From contig JAQGLD010000249.1 in the NCBI GenBank assembly GCA_028293055.1, positions 1 through 12,919 on the forward strand: 12,919 nucleotides of DNA, read 5' to 3'. Positions within the stretch are counted from its first letter, which is position 1. Each line of letters begins with the position of its first letter. The DNA is from Alphaproteobacteria bacterium. Lineage in GTDB: Bacteria > Pseudomonadota > Alphaproteobacteria > Sphingomonadales > Sphingomonadaceae. Shown here piece after piece: positions 1-9,664 of this stretch. The notes under the pieces were generated by a model. It had not been told where the DNA came from and searched no databases. It was given only the letters and a program-made list of their open reading frames with translations. Made by a program: the position numbers and the translations under genes.

Positions 1-220
1 GCGGGGCCCCCGGGGGCGCGGAGCCGGCCGGGCACTGATCCCGCCGCTTTCATCCTCGTCGCCGCCAGCGGTAAAAGCGGGCGGCGGAGAATGGTAGGTC
101 TCCCACGCCAAGGCACAGTAGGACTAGATCGCCCGGACCTCGCGCGAGCAGTGGCCGGATCTGCAGGGTATTCGCGGCAGCACGCACGGCGGCTGAGCCA
201 GCGGCCGTTCGGGCAGCGCG
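1..220. other. Left-edge stretch with no supportable gene
   Basis: This stretch lies downstream of the AI-2E family gene, whose TAG stop is at 221-223. It is GC-rich. A plus-strand reading frame from 91 runs into the antisense of the AI-2E gene and its product is Arg/Pro-rich and unrecognisable. On the minus strand an ATG at 53-51 opens a frame that stays open to the window edge (about 17 codons), with a GAGG directly against the ATG, too close for a good ribosome site. That could be the start of a truncated neighbour, but nothing supports it. I see no tRNA-like fold, no tmRNA tag and no clear terminator. Confidence 0.4.
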
Positions 221-1312
221 CTAAAGCAGGCCGGCCGGAGTCCCGGCGGCGAGCTCCCCGTCCTGCTTCGACTTGCGCTCGAGCGCGACCTTGATCATCG
301 CCACGATCGGATCGGCGAGCATCAGCCCCATGATTCCGAACAGGGCTCCGAACAGCAGCTGGGCGCCGAGCACCAAAGCGGGAGCGAGGTCGACGGTGCG
401 CCGGGCGACATAGGGAACGATCAGATAGCCGTCGACGGTCTGGACGATGAGATAGACCGCGATCGCCCACATTCCATGCTCCGGGCTGGCGCTGAACCCG
501 GCCAGCACGATCAGCACGCCGGAGACGATCGCGCCGATATTGGGCAGGAAGGCGAGAATCCCGGTGATCAGGCCGAGCAGGGCCGCCATCGGCACACCGC
601 CGGCGAGCAGCAGCAGCCAGGTGCCGATTCCCTCGACCGCCATTCCGGTGAGCCGGCCTGCCATCAGCCGCCGCAACGTATGGCCCATCATGGAGGTGGT
701 GCCGTAGAAATGCTCGCGGCTGCGCATCGGAAGCATCCAAGCGAAGCCTCGCTCGTAGAGTCGGGGCTCGATCGCGATGAAGATTCCGATCACCAGGATC
801 ATCACGATCGAGGTCAGCGCGCCGACGGCGGTGCCGACTGCGGAGGTCAGTCGGCCCAGGCTTCCCATCAGCTGGCCGCTCAGCTGGCCGCCGATCTGGT
901 CGAGCCTGACTGTGCCCTCGACCAGGCCGAGACGATTGGCCCAGGCCAGGATCCGGTCGACCTCCGTCGTGAGCAACTGGCGCAGTCCCTCGGCCTGGGC
1001 GACCAGGGTCACTCCGGCGAAATAGAAGGTCCAGATCAGGAAGCCGAACCCGGCCAGGGCGACGATCGCCAGCCGCCAGCCGCGTGCGATCGGAAGCATT
1101 CGGCCGAGCAGGCGGGTTCCGCCGTCGAGAATGGCTGCGAAGACGATGCCGGCAAGGATGAGCAGCAGGGGCTGGGCGAGCGCGAACAGCCCGAGCAGGA
1201 ATATCGCCAGGCCGAGCCACACGGCAGCCTTCTTCGCTTCCTGGCGGATCAAGGGATCGCGAAACTCGCTCGGGCCCCGTTCCTCGTCCCGATATTCGGG
1301 ACCGTCGCTCAC
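221..1312 (-). CDS. AI-2E family transporter (PF01594-type permease)
   Basis: The product is a 363-residue polytopic inner-membrane protein of the AI-2E/YdiK/PerM family. Members have been linked to autoinducer-2 export or Na+/H+ antiport, but the substrate here cannot be read from sequence. After a charged N-terminus come hydrophobic segments at about 30-63 and 80-103, a soluble stretch at about 105-155, then segments at about 160-181, 225-250, 253-272, 281-300 and 308-345. Family landmarks are FLPNIGAIVSG (about 255-265) and the C-terminal LFGIMGLMLADPIVA (about 324-338). The start is GTG at 1312-1310 and overlaps the lepB stop by 4 bases (GTGA), which implies translational coupling. Length is normal for the family. 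The tail after residue 345 is polar. The family call is firm; the function is open. Confidence 0.88.
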   Translation of the reverse strand: MSDGPEYRDEERGPSEFRDPLIRQEAKKAAVWLGLAIFLLGLFALAQPLLLILAGIVFAAILDGGTRLLGRMLPIARGWRLAIVALAGFGFLIWTFYFAGVTLVAQAEGLRQLLTTEVDRILAWANRLGLVEGTVRLDQIGGQLSGQLMGSLGRLTSAVGTAVGALTSIVMILVIGIFIAIEPRLYERGFAWMLPMRSREHFYGTTSMMGHTLRRLMAGRLTGMAVEGIGTWLLLLAGGVPMAALLGLITGILAFLPNIGAIVSGVLIVLAGFSASPEHGMWAIAVYLIVQTVDGYLIVPYVARRTVDLAPALVLGAQLLFGALFGIMGLMLADPIVAMIKVALERKSKQDGELAAGTPAGLL

Positions 1313-2181
1313 TGCGGCCTGGTTTCGTGACCGCGCAACGAGTCGCCGGCACGGCCGCCGCGAAGCGCGCTGAACCAGCTGATCGGGTTGAGCCAGGTCG
1401 ACGATCCGTCATAGGAGAAGGTGATGAATTCGGCGCGGCCGCCGATATTCTCCCACGGCACCGGACCGCCGAGGCCGTCGTCGCTCAGCGAGACCCGGCT
1501 GTCGGCAGAATCGTCGCGATTGTCGCCCATCAGGTAGACATGGCCGGCCGGCACGACGACCTTGGCGACATTGTCGACCGGCGAGGGGCCCTCGTCGATC
1601 GTGTCGTAGCTCACGCCGGTCGGAAGGGTCTCGCGCACCACCGGCAGGCGGCAATAGAGCTTGCCGTCCGGGCCGGTCGCCTGGTGATCGCCGAAACTGT
1701 TGGAAGGACAGGGGACATTGTCGTCGATCGGAATCATCGTGTCCGGCCGACGCTCGCGCTTCACCGCGACTCCGTTGAGGAAGAGCTGGCCGTCGATCAT
1801 CTCGATCGTGTCGCCGGGAATTCCGATCACCCGCTTGATGTAATCCTCGGTGCGGCCCGGCGGAGTGAGGATGACGACATCCCCGCGCTTGGGCATGCGG
1901 CCGAAAAGCCGCCCATGGAATGGCGGCAGGACATGGAAGCTCGGGCTGACCCAGGACCAGCCGTAGGGGAATTTGGTGACCACCAACCGGTCGCCCTTTA
2001 GCAGGATCGGCATCATCGATTCCGACGGGATGTAGAACGGCTTGGCGATGAAGCTGTGGAAGGCGAGCACCGCGAGGACCAGCCAGAAGATCGCCTTGAT
2101 CTCGGCCCACCAGTCGGTGCCCGGCTTCTGCGTCTCGGTCTGGGCCGGAGCGTCCGGCGTCTGGGGGGTCGATTGGGTCAT
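1309..2181 (-). CDS. lepB: Signal peptidase I
   Basis: This membrane-bound serine protease (family S26) cleaves signal peptides from exported proteins on the outer face of the cytoplasmic membrane. The 290 residues begin with a polar Pro/Thr/Gln-rich stretch, then one membrane anchor at about 28-46. Box B is PSESMMP, with the catalytic Ser at about residue 55. The general base Lys is at about 116 in DYIKRVIGIPGD, and the GDNRD box (MGDNRDDSADSR) follows. An insert of about 40 residues with two Cys sits between the Lys box and GDNRD, as in many proteobacterial LepB. The ATG at 2181-2179 places the anchor correctly; no strong Shine-Dalgarno is visible. It lies 36 bases after acpS and overlaps the AI-2E gene. 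In many alphaproteobacteria rnc and era follow lepB, but not here. Confidence 0.96.
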   Translation of the reverse strand: MTQSTPQTPDAPAQTETQKPGTDWWAEIKAIFWLVLAVLAFHSFIAKPFYIPSESMMPILLKGDRLVVTKFPYGWSWVSPSFHVLPPFHGRLFGRMPKRGDVVILTPPGRTEDYIKRVIGIPGDTIEMIDGQLFLNGVAVKRERRPDTMIPIDDNVPCPSNSFGDHQATGPDGKLYCRLPVVRETLPTGVSYDTIDEGPSPVDNVAKVVVPAGHVYLMGDNRDDSADSRVSLSDDGLGGPVPWENIGGRAEFITFSYDGSSTWLNPISWFSALRGGRAGDSLRGHETRPQ

Positions 2182-2217
2182 GGACGTGGCGGGATCGCGG
2201 CGGCTTACCCTGTGCTC

Positions 2218-2619
2218 CTACGAAGGAATTGCGGTGATGATCACGAAGGCCTGGGCCCAAGGGTGGTCGTCGGTCATCGTCAAATGGACCTCGGCGAAGT
2301 GGCCTTCCGGCATCAAGGCGTCAAGTCTCGCCTTGGCGCCGCCTGTAAGAAGCAGGGTCGGAGCGCCCGACGGTGCGTTGACCACGCCGATGTCGCGCAT
2401 GAAGACGCCCCGCTTGAAACCCGTGCCGACCGCCTTGGAGAAAGCCTCCTTCGCCGCGAAGCGCTTGGCATAGGTGCCGGCGCGGGTGAAAGGACGGCCC
2501 TCGGCCTTGGCCCGTTCGACATCGGTGAACACCCGGGCGATGAACCGATCGCCGAAGCGATCGAGCGATTTCTGGATGCGCTCGATATTGCACAGGTCGG
2601 AGCCGATGCCGATGATCAT
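2218..2619 (-). CDS. acpS: Holo-[acyl-carrier-protein] synthase
   Basis: AcpS transfers 4'-phosphopantetheine from CoA to the conserved Ser of acyl carrier protein, activating it for fatty acid synthesis in the cytosol. The product has 133 residues, normal for the family. It starts with [10 protein letters not shown], containing the Mg2+-binding Asp at residue 8, and carries the second signature [12 protein letters not shown] at about 52-63 with the metal-binding Glu at about 58. The C-terminal strand [16 protein letters not shown] matches the usual family ending. The ATG at 2619-2617 starts directly at the family N-terminus. The gene lies between pdxJ (a 112-base gap holding a repeat pair) and lepB (a 36-base gap), all on the minus strand, so it is probably co-transcribed from upstream of pyrE. 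Confidence 0.97.
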   Translation of the reverse strand: MIIGIGSDLCNIERIQKSLDRFGDRFIARVFTDVERAKAEGRPFTRAGTYAKRFAAKEAFSKAVGTGFKRGVFMRDIGVVNAPSGAPTLLLTGGAKARLDALMPEGHFAEVHLTMTDDHPWAQAFVIITAIPS

Positions 2620-2635
2620 GACGGCCCCGACAGGC

Positions 2636-2717
2636 CGTCACACAGGCGAAGGCCGGGGCCTCGTCGAGCCGGTCCGTGACCTTCGATCACGCTATCCCGG
2701 CCTTCGCCGGGATGACG
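2636..2717. repeat. Inverted pair of REP-like palindromes (REPIN-like) between pdxJ and acpS
   Basis: Two 22-base copies lie in opposite orientation at 2636-2657 and 2696-2717, 38 bases apart. One copy matches the reverse complement of the other at 19 of 22 positions. The shared core is GGCGAAGGCCGGG and the outer ends are CGTCA. The right copy is part of a perfect hairpin at 2694-2713 (8-base arms ATCCCGGC/GCCGGGAT, loop of 4). A small 5-base hairpin (CGTGA/TCACG, 2675-2691) sits in the middle. A GTCATCCCGGCGAAGGCCGGGA-like unit is common between genes in sphingomonads. There is no T-run, so it is not a clear intrinsic terminator. No REP-associated transposase gene is present in the window. 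Confidence 0.7.
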
Positions 2718-2731
2718 TTGGCGCGCAAATC

Positions 2732-3487
2732 TCATCCCCGCGCTTCGTCCATCAGCGCGCGCATCCTGCGGACGGTGTCGCCGAGACCAGAGAAGATCGC
2801 CTCGCCGATCAGGAAGTGCCCGATATTGAGCTCCCGAAATTGCGGGATGGCGGCGACCGGCACGACATTGTCGAAGGTCAGGCCATGGCCCGCATGGGGC
2901 TCGATGCCGTTCTTCACCGCGAGCGCGGCGGCGTCGGCGAGCCTGCGCAGCTCGACCGCTCGCGCCTCTCCGTCGAGATGGGCGTAGCGCCCGGTATGCA
3001 GCTCGACGACCGGAGCGCCGAGCCGGATCGCAGCCTCGATCTGCGCCGGATCTGGCTCGATGAACAGACTGACCCGGATGCCCGCTTGGCCGAGCTGGTC
3101 GACATAATGGGCGAGATGATTGTGGTGGCGCGCCGCGTCGAGCCCGCCCTCGGTGGTGATCTCCTCCCTCTTTTCGGGAACGATGCAGGCGGCCCGGGGG
3201 CGGTGGCGCAACGCGATTGCGAGCATCTCGTCGGTAGCCGCCATTTCGAGGTTTAGCGGGATCGAAAGCCCCTCGCTCAGCCGCGCGATGTCGTCGTCCG
3301 TAATGTGGCGACGGTCCTCGCGGAGATGGGCGGTGATCCCGTCCGCGCCCGCCTCGGCGGCGAGCAAGGCGGCGCGTACCGGGTCCGGATAGGAATCGCC
3401 GCGCGCGTTCCGGATGGTCGCGACATGGTCGATATTGACTCCCAGTCGCAGGCGGCCTTCGGCCGTGGCGCGGAGCCTGGCGGTCAC
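2732..3487 (-). CDS. pdxJ: Pyridoxine 5'-phosphate synthase
   Basis: PdxJ condenses 1-deoxy-D-xylulose 5-phosphate with 3-amino-2-oxopropyl phosphate to give pyridoxine 5'-phosphate, the ring-forming step of the DXP-dependent vitamin B6 route. It is a cytosolic TIM barrel. The 251-residue product has [16 protein letters not shown] (about 15-30), [16 protein letters not shown] (about 48-62, with the His matching E. coli His45 at about 54), LNLEMA (Glu at about 81) and the phosphate-binding AGHGLTFDN (about 199-207, His at about 201). The frame stays open well upstream, but those residues are antisense-like. The GTG at 3487-3485 starts just before the family N-terminus and overlaps the pyrE stop by 4 bases. 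This gives a product about 8 residues longer at the N-terminus than typical. The next gene, acpS, is a common alphaproteobacterial partner. Confidence 0.95.
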   Translation of the reverse strand: MTARLRATAEGRLRLGVNIDHVATIRNARGDSYPDPVRAALLAAEAGADGITAHLREDRRHITDDDIARLSEGLSIPLNLEMAATDEMLAIALRHRPRAACIVPEKREEITTEGGLDAARHHNHLAHYVDQLGQAGIRVSLFIEPDPAQIEAAIRLGAPVVELHTGRYAHLDGEARAVELRRLADAAALAVKNGIEPHAGHGLTFDNVVPVAAIPQFRELNIGHFLIGEAIFSGLGDTVRRMRALMDEARG

Positions 3488-4068
3488 GCGGCTTTCCGGC
3501 TTCCGGGCTTCTCGGCCGGGATGGATCGAAGCTCGGGCGGCAAGGCGTCGGCCGGGTAGGAGGGGACGCTCAGCCGAATCAAGGGATAGAATGGCACTCC
3601 TAGATCGGCACCCCCGCCCGACCGGTCGACCAGGGCCGCAGCCGCGATCACCTCGCCCCCGGCCTGCGCGATCGCCTTCATCGCCTCGCGCGAGCTCAGG
3701 CCGGTGGTCACCACATCCTCGACGAGCAGCACCTTCTGGCCGGGCCTGAGGCGGAAGCCGCGGCGGAGCTCGAACGTGCCGGTCGGCCGCTCGACGAACA
3801 AGGCCTCGACTCCAAGCGCCCGCGCCATTTCGTGCCCGGCGATGATTCCCCCCATGGCCGGCGAGACGACGATCTCGATCCGGCTGCGCAGCGTGCGCGG
3901 CATCGTCGCGACGATCGCCGAGGCCAGGCGGGCGGCGCGCTTCGGGTCCATCAGCACTCGCGCGCATTGCAGGTAACGCGGGCTGTGGAGGCCGGAGGAG
4001 AGGATGAAATGACCCTCGAGCAGGGCGTCGGCGGCCCGAAACTCATCCAGTATCTCGTCTTCGGTCAT
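3484..4068 (-). CDS. pyrE: Orotate phosphoribosyltransferase
   Basis: PyrE joins orotate with PRPP to form orotidine 5'-phosphate, the fifth step of de novo UMP synthesis, in the cytosol. The 194 residues contain [15 protein letters not shown] (about 20-34), [14 protein letters not shown] (about 69-82), the flexible-loop region [15 protein letters not shown] (about 91-105) and the PRPP-binding signature [11 protein letters not shown] (about 113-123) with its paired acidic residues. The form with RRGF in the loop is the short alphaproteobacterial-type enzyme. The ATG at 4068-4066 is preceded by AAGGA at a 9-base spacing. It is the first gene of the leftward unit and overlaps pdxJ by 4 bases. 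A candidate promoter lies about 30-55 bases upstream of the start codon. Confidence 0.96.
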   Translation of the reverse strand: MTEDEILDEFRAADALLEGHFILSSGLHSPRYLQCARVLMDPKRAARLASAIVATMPRTLRSRIEIVVSPAMGGIIAGHEMARALGVEALFVERPTGTFELRRGFRLRPGQKVLLVEDVVTTGLSSREAMKAIAQAGGEVIAAAALVDRSGGGADLGVPFYPLIRLSVPSYPADALPPELRSIPAEKPGSRKAA

Positions 4069-4095
4069 CGTTTCGAGTCCTTCCGGGCGCCGGCC

Positions 4096-4124
4096 TGATT
4101 AGGGCTGCCCGCCCGCGTCATCAA
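4096..4124 (-). promoter_or_regulatory. Candidate sigma70-like promoter for pyrE
   Basis: Read on the minus strand, TTGATG (4124-4119) and TAATCA (4101-4096) are separated by 17 bases, a good -35/-10 spacing. Transcription would start near 4089, giving a leader of about 20 bases before the pyrE ATG. The -10 box is a moderate match to consensus. This is motif reading only. Confidence 0.35.
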
Positions 4125-4148
4125 GGAGGGCCAACGCGGCGCTTGATG
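4119..4148. promoter_or_regulatory. Dyad joining the two divergent -35 boxes
   Basis: CATCAAG (4119-4125) and CTTGATG (4142-4148) form a perfect 7-base inverted repeat with a 16-base spacer, midway between pyrE and ctaC. Each arm contains TTGATG read outward, which is the proposed -35 box for the gene on that side. The symmetry could simply come from back-to-back promoters, or it could be a binding site for a dimeric regulator. It does not match the FNR-type TTGAT-N4-ATCAA layout, since the arms point the other way and are too far apart. Confidence 0.4.
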
Positions 4149-4172
4149 GAGCGGGTATGGCCTGCCTATAAG
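4143..4172 (+). promoter_or_regulatory. Candidate sigma70-like promoter for the cytochrome oxidase cluster
   Basis: TTGATG (4143-4148) and TATAAG (4167-4172) are separated by 18 bases, a good match to a housekeeping promoter in a GC-rich genome where such AT-rich hexamers are scarce. Transcription would start near 4179, leaving a leader of about 60 bases before the ctaC ATG at 4239. The leader ends in an AGGGG-like ribosome site (around 4229-4233). Confidence 0.5.
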
Positions 4173-4238
4173 GCCCGCGCATTCCGCCGTCACGGGCACG
4201 ATCCAGCAGCTCCGTGCGGGGTGACAACAGGGGTTTAG

Positions 4239-7059
<2,821 letters not shown>

Positions 7060-7066
7060 CCAGGTT

Positions 7067-7177
7067 TCCCCTCCCGCTTGCGGGAGGGGATCGTGGGGTG
7101 GGAGACTCGTTTGACGACGTGCTGTTCGACGATCGGGACTCCCCCACCCCCTGCCCCTCCCCTGAAGGAGAGGGGAG
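7067..7177. repeat. Composite palindromic repeat in the ctaD-ctaB gap, covering the ctaB ribosome site
   Basis: Three nested or successive hairpins fill most of this 122-base gap. The first is 7067-7090, an almost unbroken palindrome with arms TCCCCTCCCGC and GCGGGAGGGGA. The second pairs GGGGTGGG (7095-7102) with CCCACCCC (7143-7150) over a 40-base loop. The third pairs CTCCCCT (7157-7163) with AGGGGAG (7171-7177). Purine-rich AGGAG/GGGGAG, the only ribosome-site candidates for ctaB, lie in the loop and right arm of the third. No T-run follows any hairpin, so classic termination is not indicated. A shorter relative of the first hairpin recurs at 12850-12871. Confidence 0.7.
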
Positions 7178-7181
7178 AGAG

Positions 7182-8099
7182 ATGAGAATGAATACGACCA
7201 CCCTGCCCAACGCCCGTCCGATCACCGCCGAGTGGCGCGATTTCCTGGCTCTCACCAAGCCGCGGGTGATGACGCTCGTCGTCTATACGGCCTTGTGCGG
7301 GCTGCTGGTCGCTCCGGCGCCGATCCATCCGGTGCTGGCCTTCACCGCGATCCTGTGCGTCGCGCTCGGCGCCGGGGCCGCCGCGGCGCTCAACATGTGG
7401 TACGAATCGGACATCGACGCGAAGATGAAGCGGACCGCCAACCGGCCAATCCCGGCCGGCCGGATGGACCGGCAGTCCGCGCTCCATTTCGGGGTCGGCC
7501 TGTCCTTCCTGTCGGTGATCCTGATGGGCATGGCGACCAATTGGTTCGCTGCCGTCGTCCTCGCCGTCTCGATCCTTTTCTATGTGCTGGTCTACACGGT
7601 GTGGCTGAAGCGGCGGACTCCCCAGAATATCGTCATCGGCGGGGCCGCGGGCGCCTTCCCGCCACTGATCGGCTGGGCGGCGGTGACCGGCGATGTGACC
7701 CTGCTCCCCGTCCTGCTCTTCACCCTGATCTTCCTGTGGACTCCGCCGCATTTCTGGGCGCTGTCGCTGTTCGTCCGCTCCGATTATGCCGCCGCGGGAG
7801 TGCCGATGCTCCCGGTCGTCTCGGGCCCAAGGGTCACCCGCCAGCAGATCGCGCTCTACACCCTGCCGATGGCCGCTGCAGCGGTCGCGCCCTGGCCGCT
7901 CGGCCTCGCCGGCCCGATCTACGGAATTGCCGCCGCCGGCCTCAGCCTGGTCTTCCTCCTGCTCTCGCTGCAGGTGCTGGCCAGCAAGGCGACCGAACCG
8001 GCCGCGATGAAGGCGGAGAAGAGGCTGTTCGCTTTCTCGGTCGTCTATCTGTTCGCAATATTCGGAATGCTGGTCGTCGATCGATGGATGCTGGCATGA
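7182..8099 (+). CDS. ctaB: Protoheme IX farnesyltransferase (heme O synthase)
   Basis: This UbiA-family integral membrane enzyme adds a farnesyl group to protoheme to make heme O, the precursor of the heme A used by subunit I. From ATG 7182 it has 305 residues; a second in-frame ATG at 7188 gives 303, and spacing to the purine-rich site does not settle the choice. LTKPRVM (about 24-30) starts the first helix. The prenyl-diphosphate/Mg motif [19 protein letters not shown] (about 71-89) carries Asn71, Asp77 and Asp79. The second conserved loop [21 protein letters not shown] is at about 138-158, and [11 protein letters not shown] at about 186-196. Hydrophobic segments fit about nine helices. The frame is open far upstream through ctaD, but that part is antisense-like. 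Its stop overlaps the next gene by 4 bases (ATGA). Confidence 0.96.
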   Translation: MRMNTTTLPNARPITAEWRDFLALTKPRVMTLVVYTALCGLLVAPAPIHPVLAFTAILCVALGAGAAAALNMWYESDIDAKMKRTANRPIPAGRMDRQSALHFGVGLSFLSVILMGMATNWFAAVVLAVSILFYVLVYTVWLKRRTPQNIVIGGAAGAFPPLIGWAAVTGDVTLLPVLLFTLIFLWTPPHFWALSLFVRSDYAAAGVPMLPVVSGPRVTRQQIALYTLPMAAAAVAPWPLGLAGPIYGIAAAGLSLVFLLLSLQVLASKATEPAAMKAEKRLFAFSVVYLFAIFGMLVVDRWMLA

Positions 8100-8227
8100 T
8101 CGAGCCCAATGACGATGAGGTGCGCCGCCGCCAGCGCAGCCGCGCGATCGTCACCGCATTGCTGCTCGTCGCCTTCGTGGTGCTGGTCTACGCGGTGACC
8201 ATTGCCAAGATGACGATAAACCAATGA
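8096..8227 (+). CDS. Small single-span membrane protein of the oxidase cluster (CoxF-like)
   Basis: This 43-residue protein has an acidic start (MIEPNDDE), a basic patch (RRRQRSR, about 10-16), one hydrophobic helix (about 17-38) and a short tail. The pattern suggests an N-in, C-out membrane anchor. Its ATG overlaps the ctaB stop by 4 bases, and its TGA is part of the ctaG ribosome site, so it is locked into the assembly block. Short one-helix proteins between ctaB and ctaG are typical of alphaproteobacterial aa3 clusters and are often named CoxF or 'cytochrome c oxidase assembly protein'. The biochemical role is not known to me. It could assist CtaG or the early subunit I intermediate; that is inference from position only. 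Confidence 0.82.
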   Translation: MIEPNDDEVRRRQRSRAIVTALLLVAFVVLVYAVTIAKMTINQ

Positions 8228-8237
8228 GGGCTTCATA

Positions 8238-8804
8238 ATGACGGTCCTCGATCCTCACGTCGCGTCGCGCAACGGACGCACCGCCGGAATCATGGCGCTG
8301 GTCGTGCTTGCGATGCTCGGCCTCGCTTATGCCAGCGTGCCGCTCTACCGAATTTTCTGTGAGGCGACCGGCTTCGACGGCACCACCCGCCGCGCCAAGG
8401 GCCCGGCCGCACCGGGACCAGTCGCTGGCAAGTCGGTGTCGGTGCGATTCGACGCCAATGTCTCGAACAGCCTGCCATGGCGCTTCCGCCCCGAGCAGAA
8501 CACCCAGCTGGTGACGATCGGCGAGCGCCAAATGGCCTTCTTCGACGCCAAGAACCTCTCGGCGCGGACGATCACCGGCACTGCCGCGTTCAATGTGACC
8601 CCCGCCCAGGCCGGCCGTTATTTTACCAAGATCCAGTGCTTCTGCTTCAGCGAGCAGACGCTCAAGCCTGGCGAGGAGGCGCGCATGCCGGTCGTCTTCT
8701 ATGTCGATCCCGCCATCCTCAAGGACGCCGACGACCGCCAGATCACCGAAATCACCCTCAGCTACACCTTCTACCCCGTGGACCAGCCGCAAAGCCGCGG
8801 TTAG
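8238..8804 (+). CDS. ctaG: Cytochrome c oxidase assembly protein CtaG/Cox11 (CuB insertion)
   Basis: This copper chaperone is anchored in the inner membrane with a periplasmic immunoglobulin-like domain that delivers Cu(I) to the CuB site of subunit I. The 188 residues include an N-terminal anchor (about 17-33), the conserved VPLYRIFCEATGFDGTT (about 34-50, with Cys41) and the copper-binding IQCFCF motif (Cys134 and Cys136). The family ending LSYTFYPV (about 174-181) is present, so the protein is full length. The ATG at 8238 has GAGGG at 8226-8230 with 7-base spacing, overlapping the stop of the preceding small gene. Being placed after ctaB and before ctaE is the usual alphaproteobacterial order. 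Confidence 0.96.
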   Translation: MTVLDPHVASRNGRTAGIMALVVLAMLGLAYASVPLYRIFCEATGFDGTTRRAKGPAAPGPVAGKSVSVRFDANVSNSLPWRFRPEQNTQLVTIGERQMAFFDAKNLSARTITGTAAFNVTPAQAGRYFTKIQCFCFSEQTLKPGEEARMPVVFYVDPAILKDADDRQITEITLSYTFYPVDQPQSRG

Positions 8805-8823
8805 ACACGCACCCAATTCAGAC

Positions 8824-8833
8824 AAGGAAGAGG
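8824..8833 (+). promoter_or_regulatory. Ribosome binding site that fixes the ctaE start
   Basis: AAGGAAGAGG lies two bases before the ATG at 8836 and is the best Shine-Dalgarno in the cluster. The GGA core at 8826-8828 is 7 bases from the ATG. The reading frame is open upstream to about 8701 inside ctaG, but this site and the family N-terminus both point to 8836. Confidence 0.7.
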
Positions 8834-8835
8834 CG

Positions 8836-9654
8836 ATGGCCGGAGCCAAGAACCACCCCTACCATCTCGTTGAGCCGAGCCCCTGGCCGCTGATCGGCGC
8901 CTTCTCGGCCCTGTTCCTGTTCGGTGGCCTGGTGATGTGGATGCACAGCGTCTCCGGCGGTCCCTATGTGATGGGTATCGGGATCATCGGCGTGATCGGG
9001 ACGATGTTCAGCTGGTGGAGCCAGGTGATCCGCGAGGCCCATGGCGGCGATCATACTCCGGTGGTGCAGCTTCACCTGCGCTACGGGATGATCCTGTTCA
9101 TCGCATCGGAGGTGATGTTCTTCGTCGCCTGGTTCTGGGCATTCTTCGATGCCTCGCTCTTCCCGGCCGCGGTCGATTCGATCGGAGGGGTCTGGCCGCC
9201 CAAGGGCATGCAAGTGCTCGATCCGTTCGGCTTCCCCCTGCTCAACACTTTGATCCTGCTCTGCTCGGGAACGACCGTGACCTGGGCGCACCACGCCTTG
9301 ATCCACAACGATCGCAAGGGCCTGATCATCGGCCTGTGGCTGACCATCCTGCTCGGCCTGACATTCAGCAGCATCCAGGGTTGGGAATATTGGCACGCCC
9401 CGTTCGCCTTCAAGCAGAACGTCTACACCTCGACCTTCTTCATGGCGACCGGCTTCCACGGCGCCCATGTCATCATCGGCACGATCTTCCTCACCGTCTG
9501 CCTGATCCGCGCCTATAAGGGCGACTTTACCCCGCGGCAGCATTTCGGCTTCGAGGCGGCAGCCTGGTACTGGCATTTCGTCGATGTGGTCTGGCTGTTC
9601 CTGTTCATCTGCATCTACGTCTGGGGCGGCTGGGGCGCGACCTACGCGGGTTGA
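8836..9654 (+). CDS. ctaE: Cytochrome c oxidase subunit III
   Basis: Subunit III (also called coxC) is the seven-helix core subunit that stabilises subunit I and keeps proton uptake by the D-channel efficient. The 272-residue product begins with the classic NHPYHLVEPSPWPLIGAFSA and has hydrophobic segments consistent with seven helices. Landmarks are the conserved Glu92 in SEVMFFVAWFWAFF (about 91-104), GGVWPPKG (about 117-124), TTVTWAHHALI (about 146-156), QGWEYWHAPF (about 181-190), GFHGAHVIIG (about 206-215) and the terminal WHFVDVVWLFLFICIYVWGG (about 246-265). It is full length. It follows ctaG after 31 bases with its own strong ribosome site, which suits a structural subunit needed in more copies than the assembly factors. 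A paired repeat follows it. Confidence 0.97.
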   Translation: MAGAKNHPYHLVEPSPWPLIGAFSALFLFGGLVMWMHSVSGGPYVMGIGIIGVIGTMFSWWSQVIREAHGGDHTPVVQLHLRYGMILFIASEVMFFVAWFWAFFDASLFPAAVDSIGGVWPPKGMQVLDPFGFPLLNTLILLCSGTTVTWAHHALIHNDRKGLIIGLWLTILLGLTFSSIQGWEYWHAPFAFKQNVYTSTFFMATGFHGAHVIIGTIFLTVCLIRAYKGDFTPRQHFGFEAAAWYWHFVDVVWLFLFICIYVWGGWGATYAG

Positions 9655-9664
9655 CGATCGCCCT

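Noticed and set aside
91..294. 67-residue plus-strand frame at the left edge
   Set aside because: Arg/Pro/Ala-rich, overlaps the end of the AI-2E gene on the other strand, and has no ribosome site.
476..1330. Plus-strand 284-residue open frame opposite the AI-2E gene
   Set aside because: It lies wholly antisense to a clear membrane protein gene, its product is Gln/Asp/His-rich without a recognisable domain, and long antisense frames are expected at this GC content.
2636..2717. Possible CRISPR array
   Set aside because: Only two units, in inverted rather than direct orientation, with no cas genes nearby.
3488..3967. Upstream extension of pdxJ giving a 411-residue protein
   Set aside because: The extra residues are an alternate frame of pyrE; PdxJ is normally about 240-250 residues and starts at the GTG at 3487.
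4119..4148. FNR-type box controlling the oxidase cluster
   Set aside because: The half-sites read CATCAAG...CTTGATG with a 16-base spacer, opposite in order to TTGAT-N4-ATCAA.
7067..7090. Strong hairpin after ctaD as an intrinsic terminator
   Set aside because: No T-run follows it and ctaB depends on transcription from upstream; a repeat with possible attenuating effect is the better reading.
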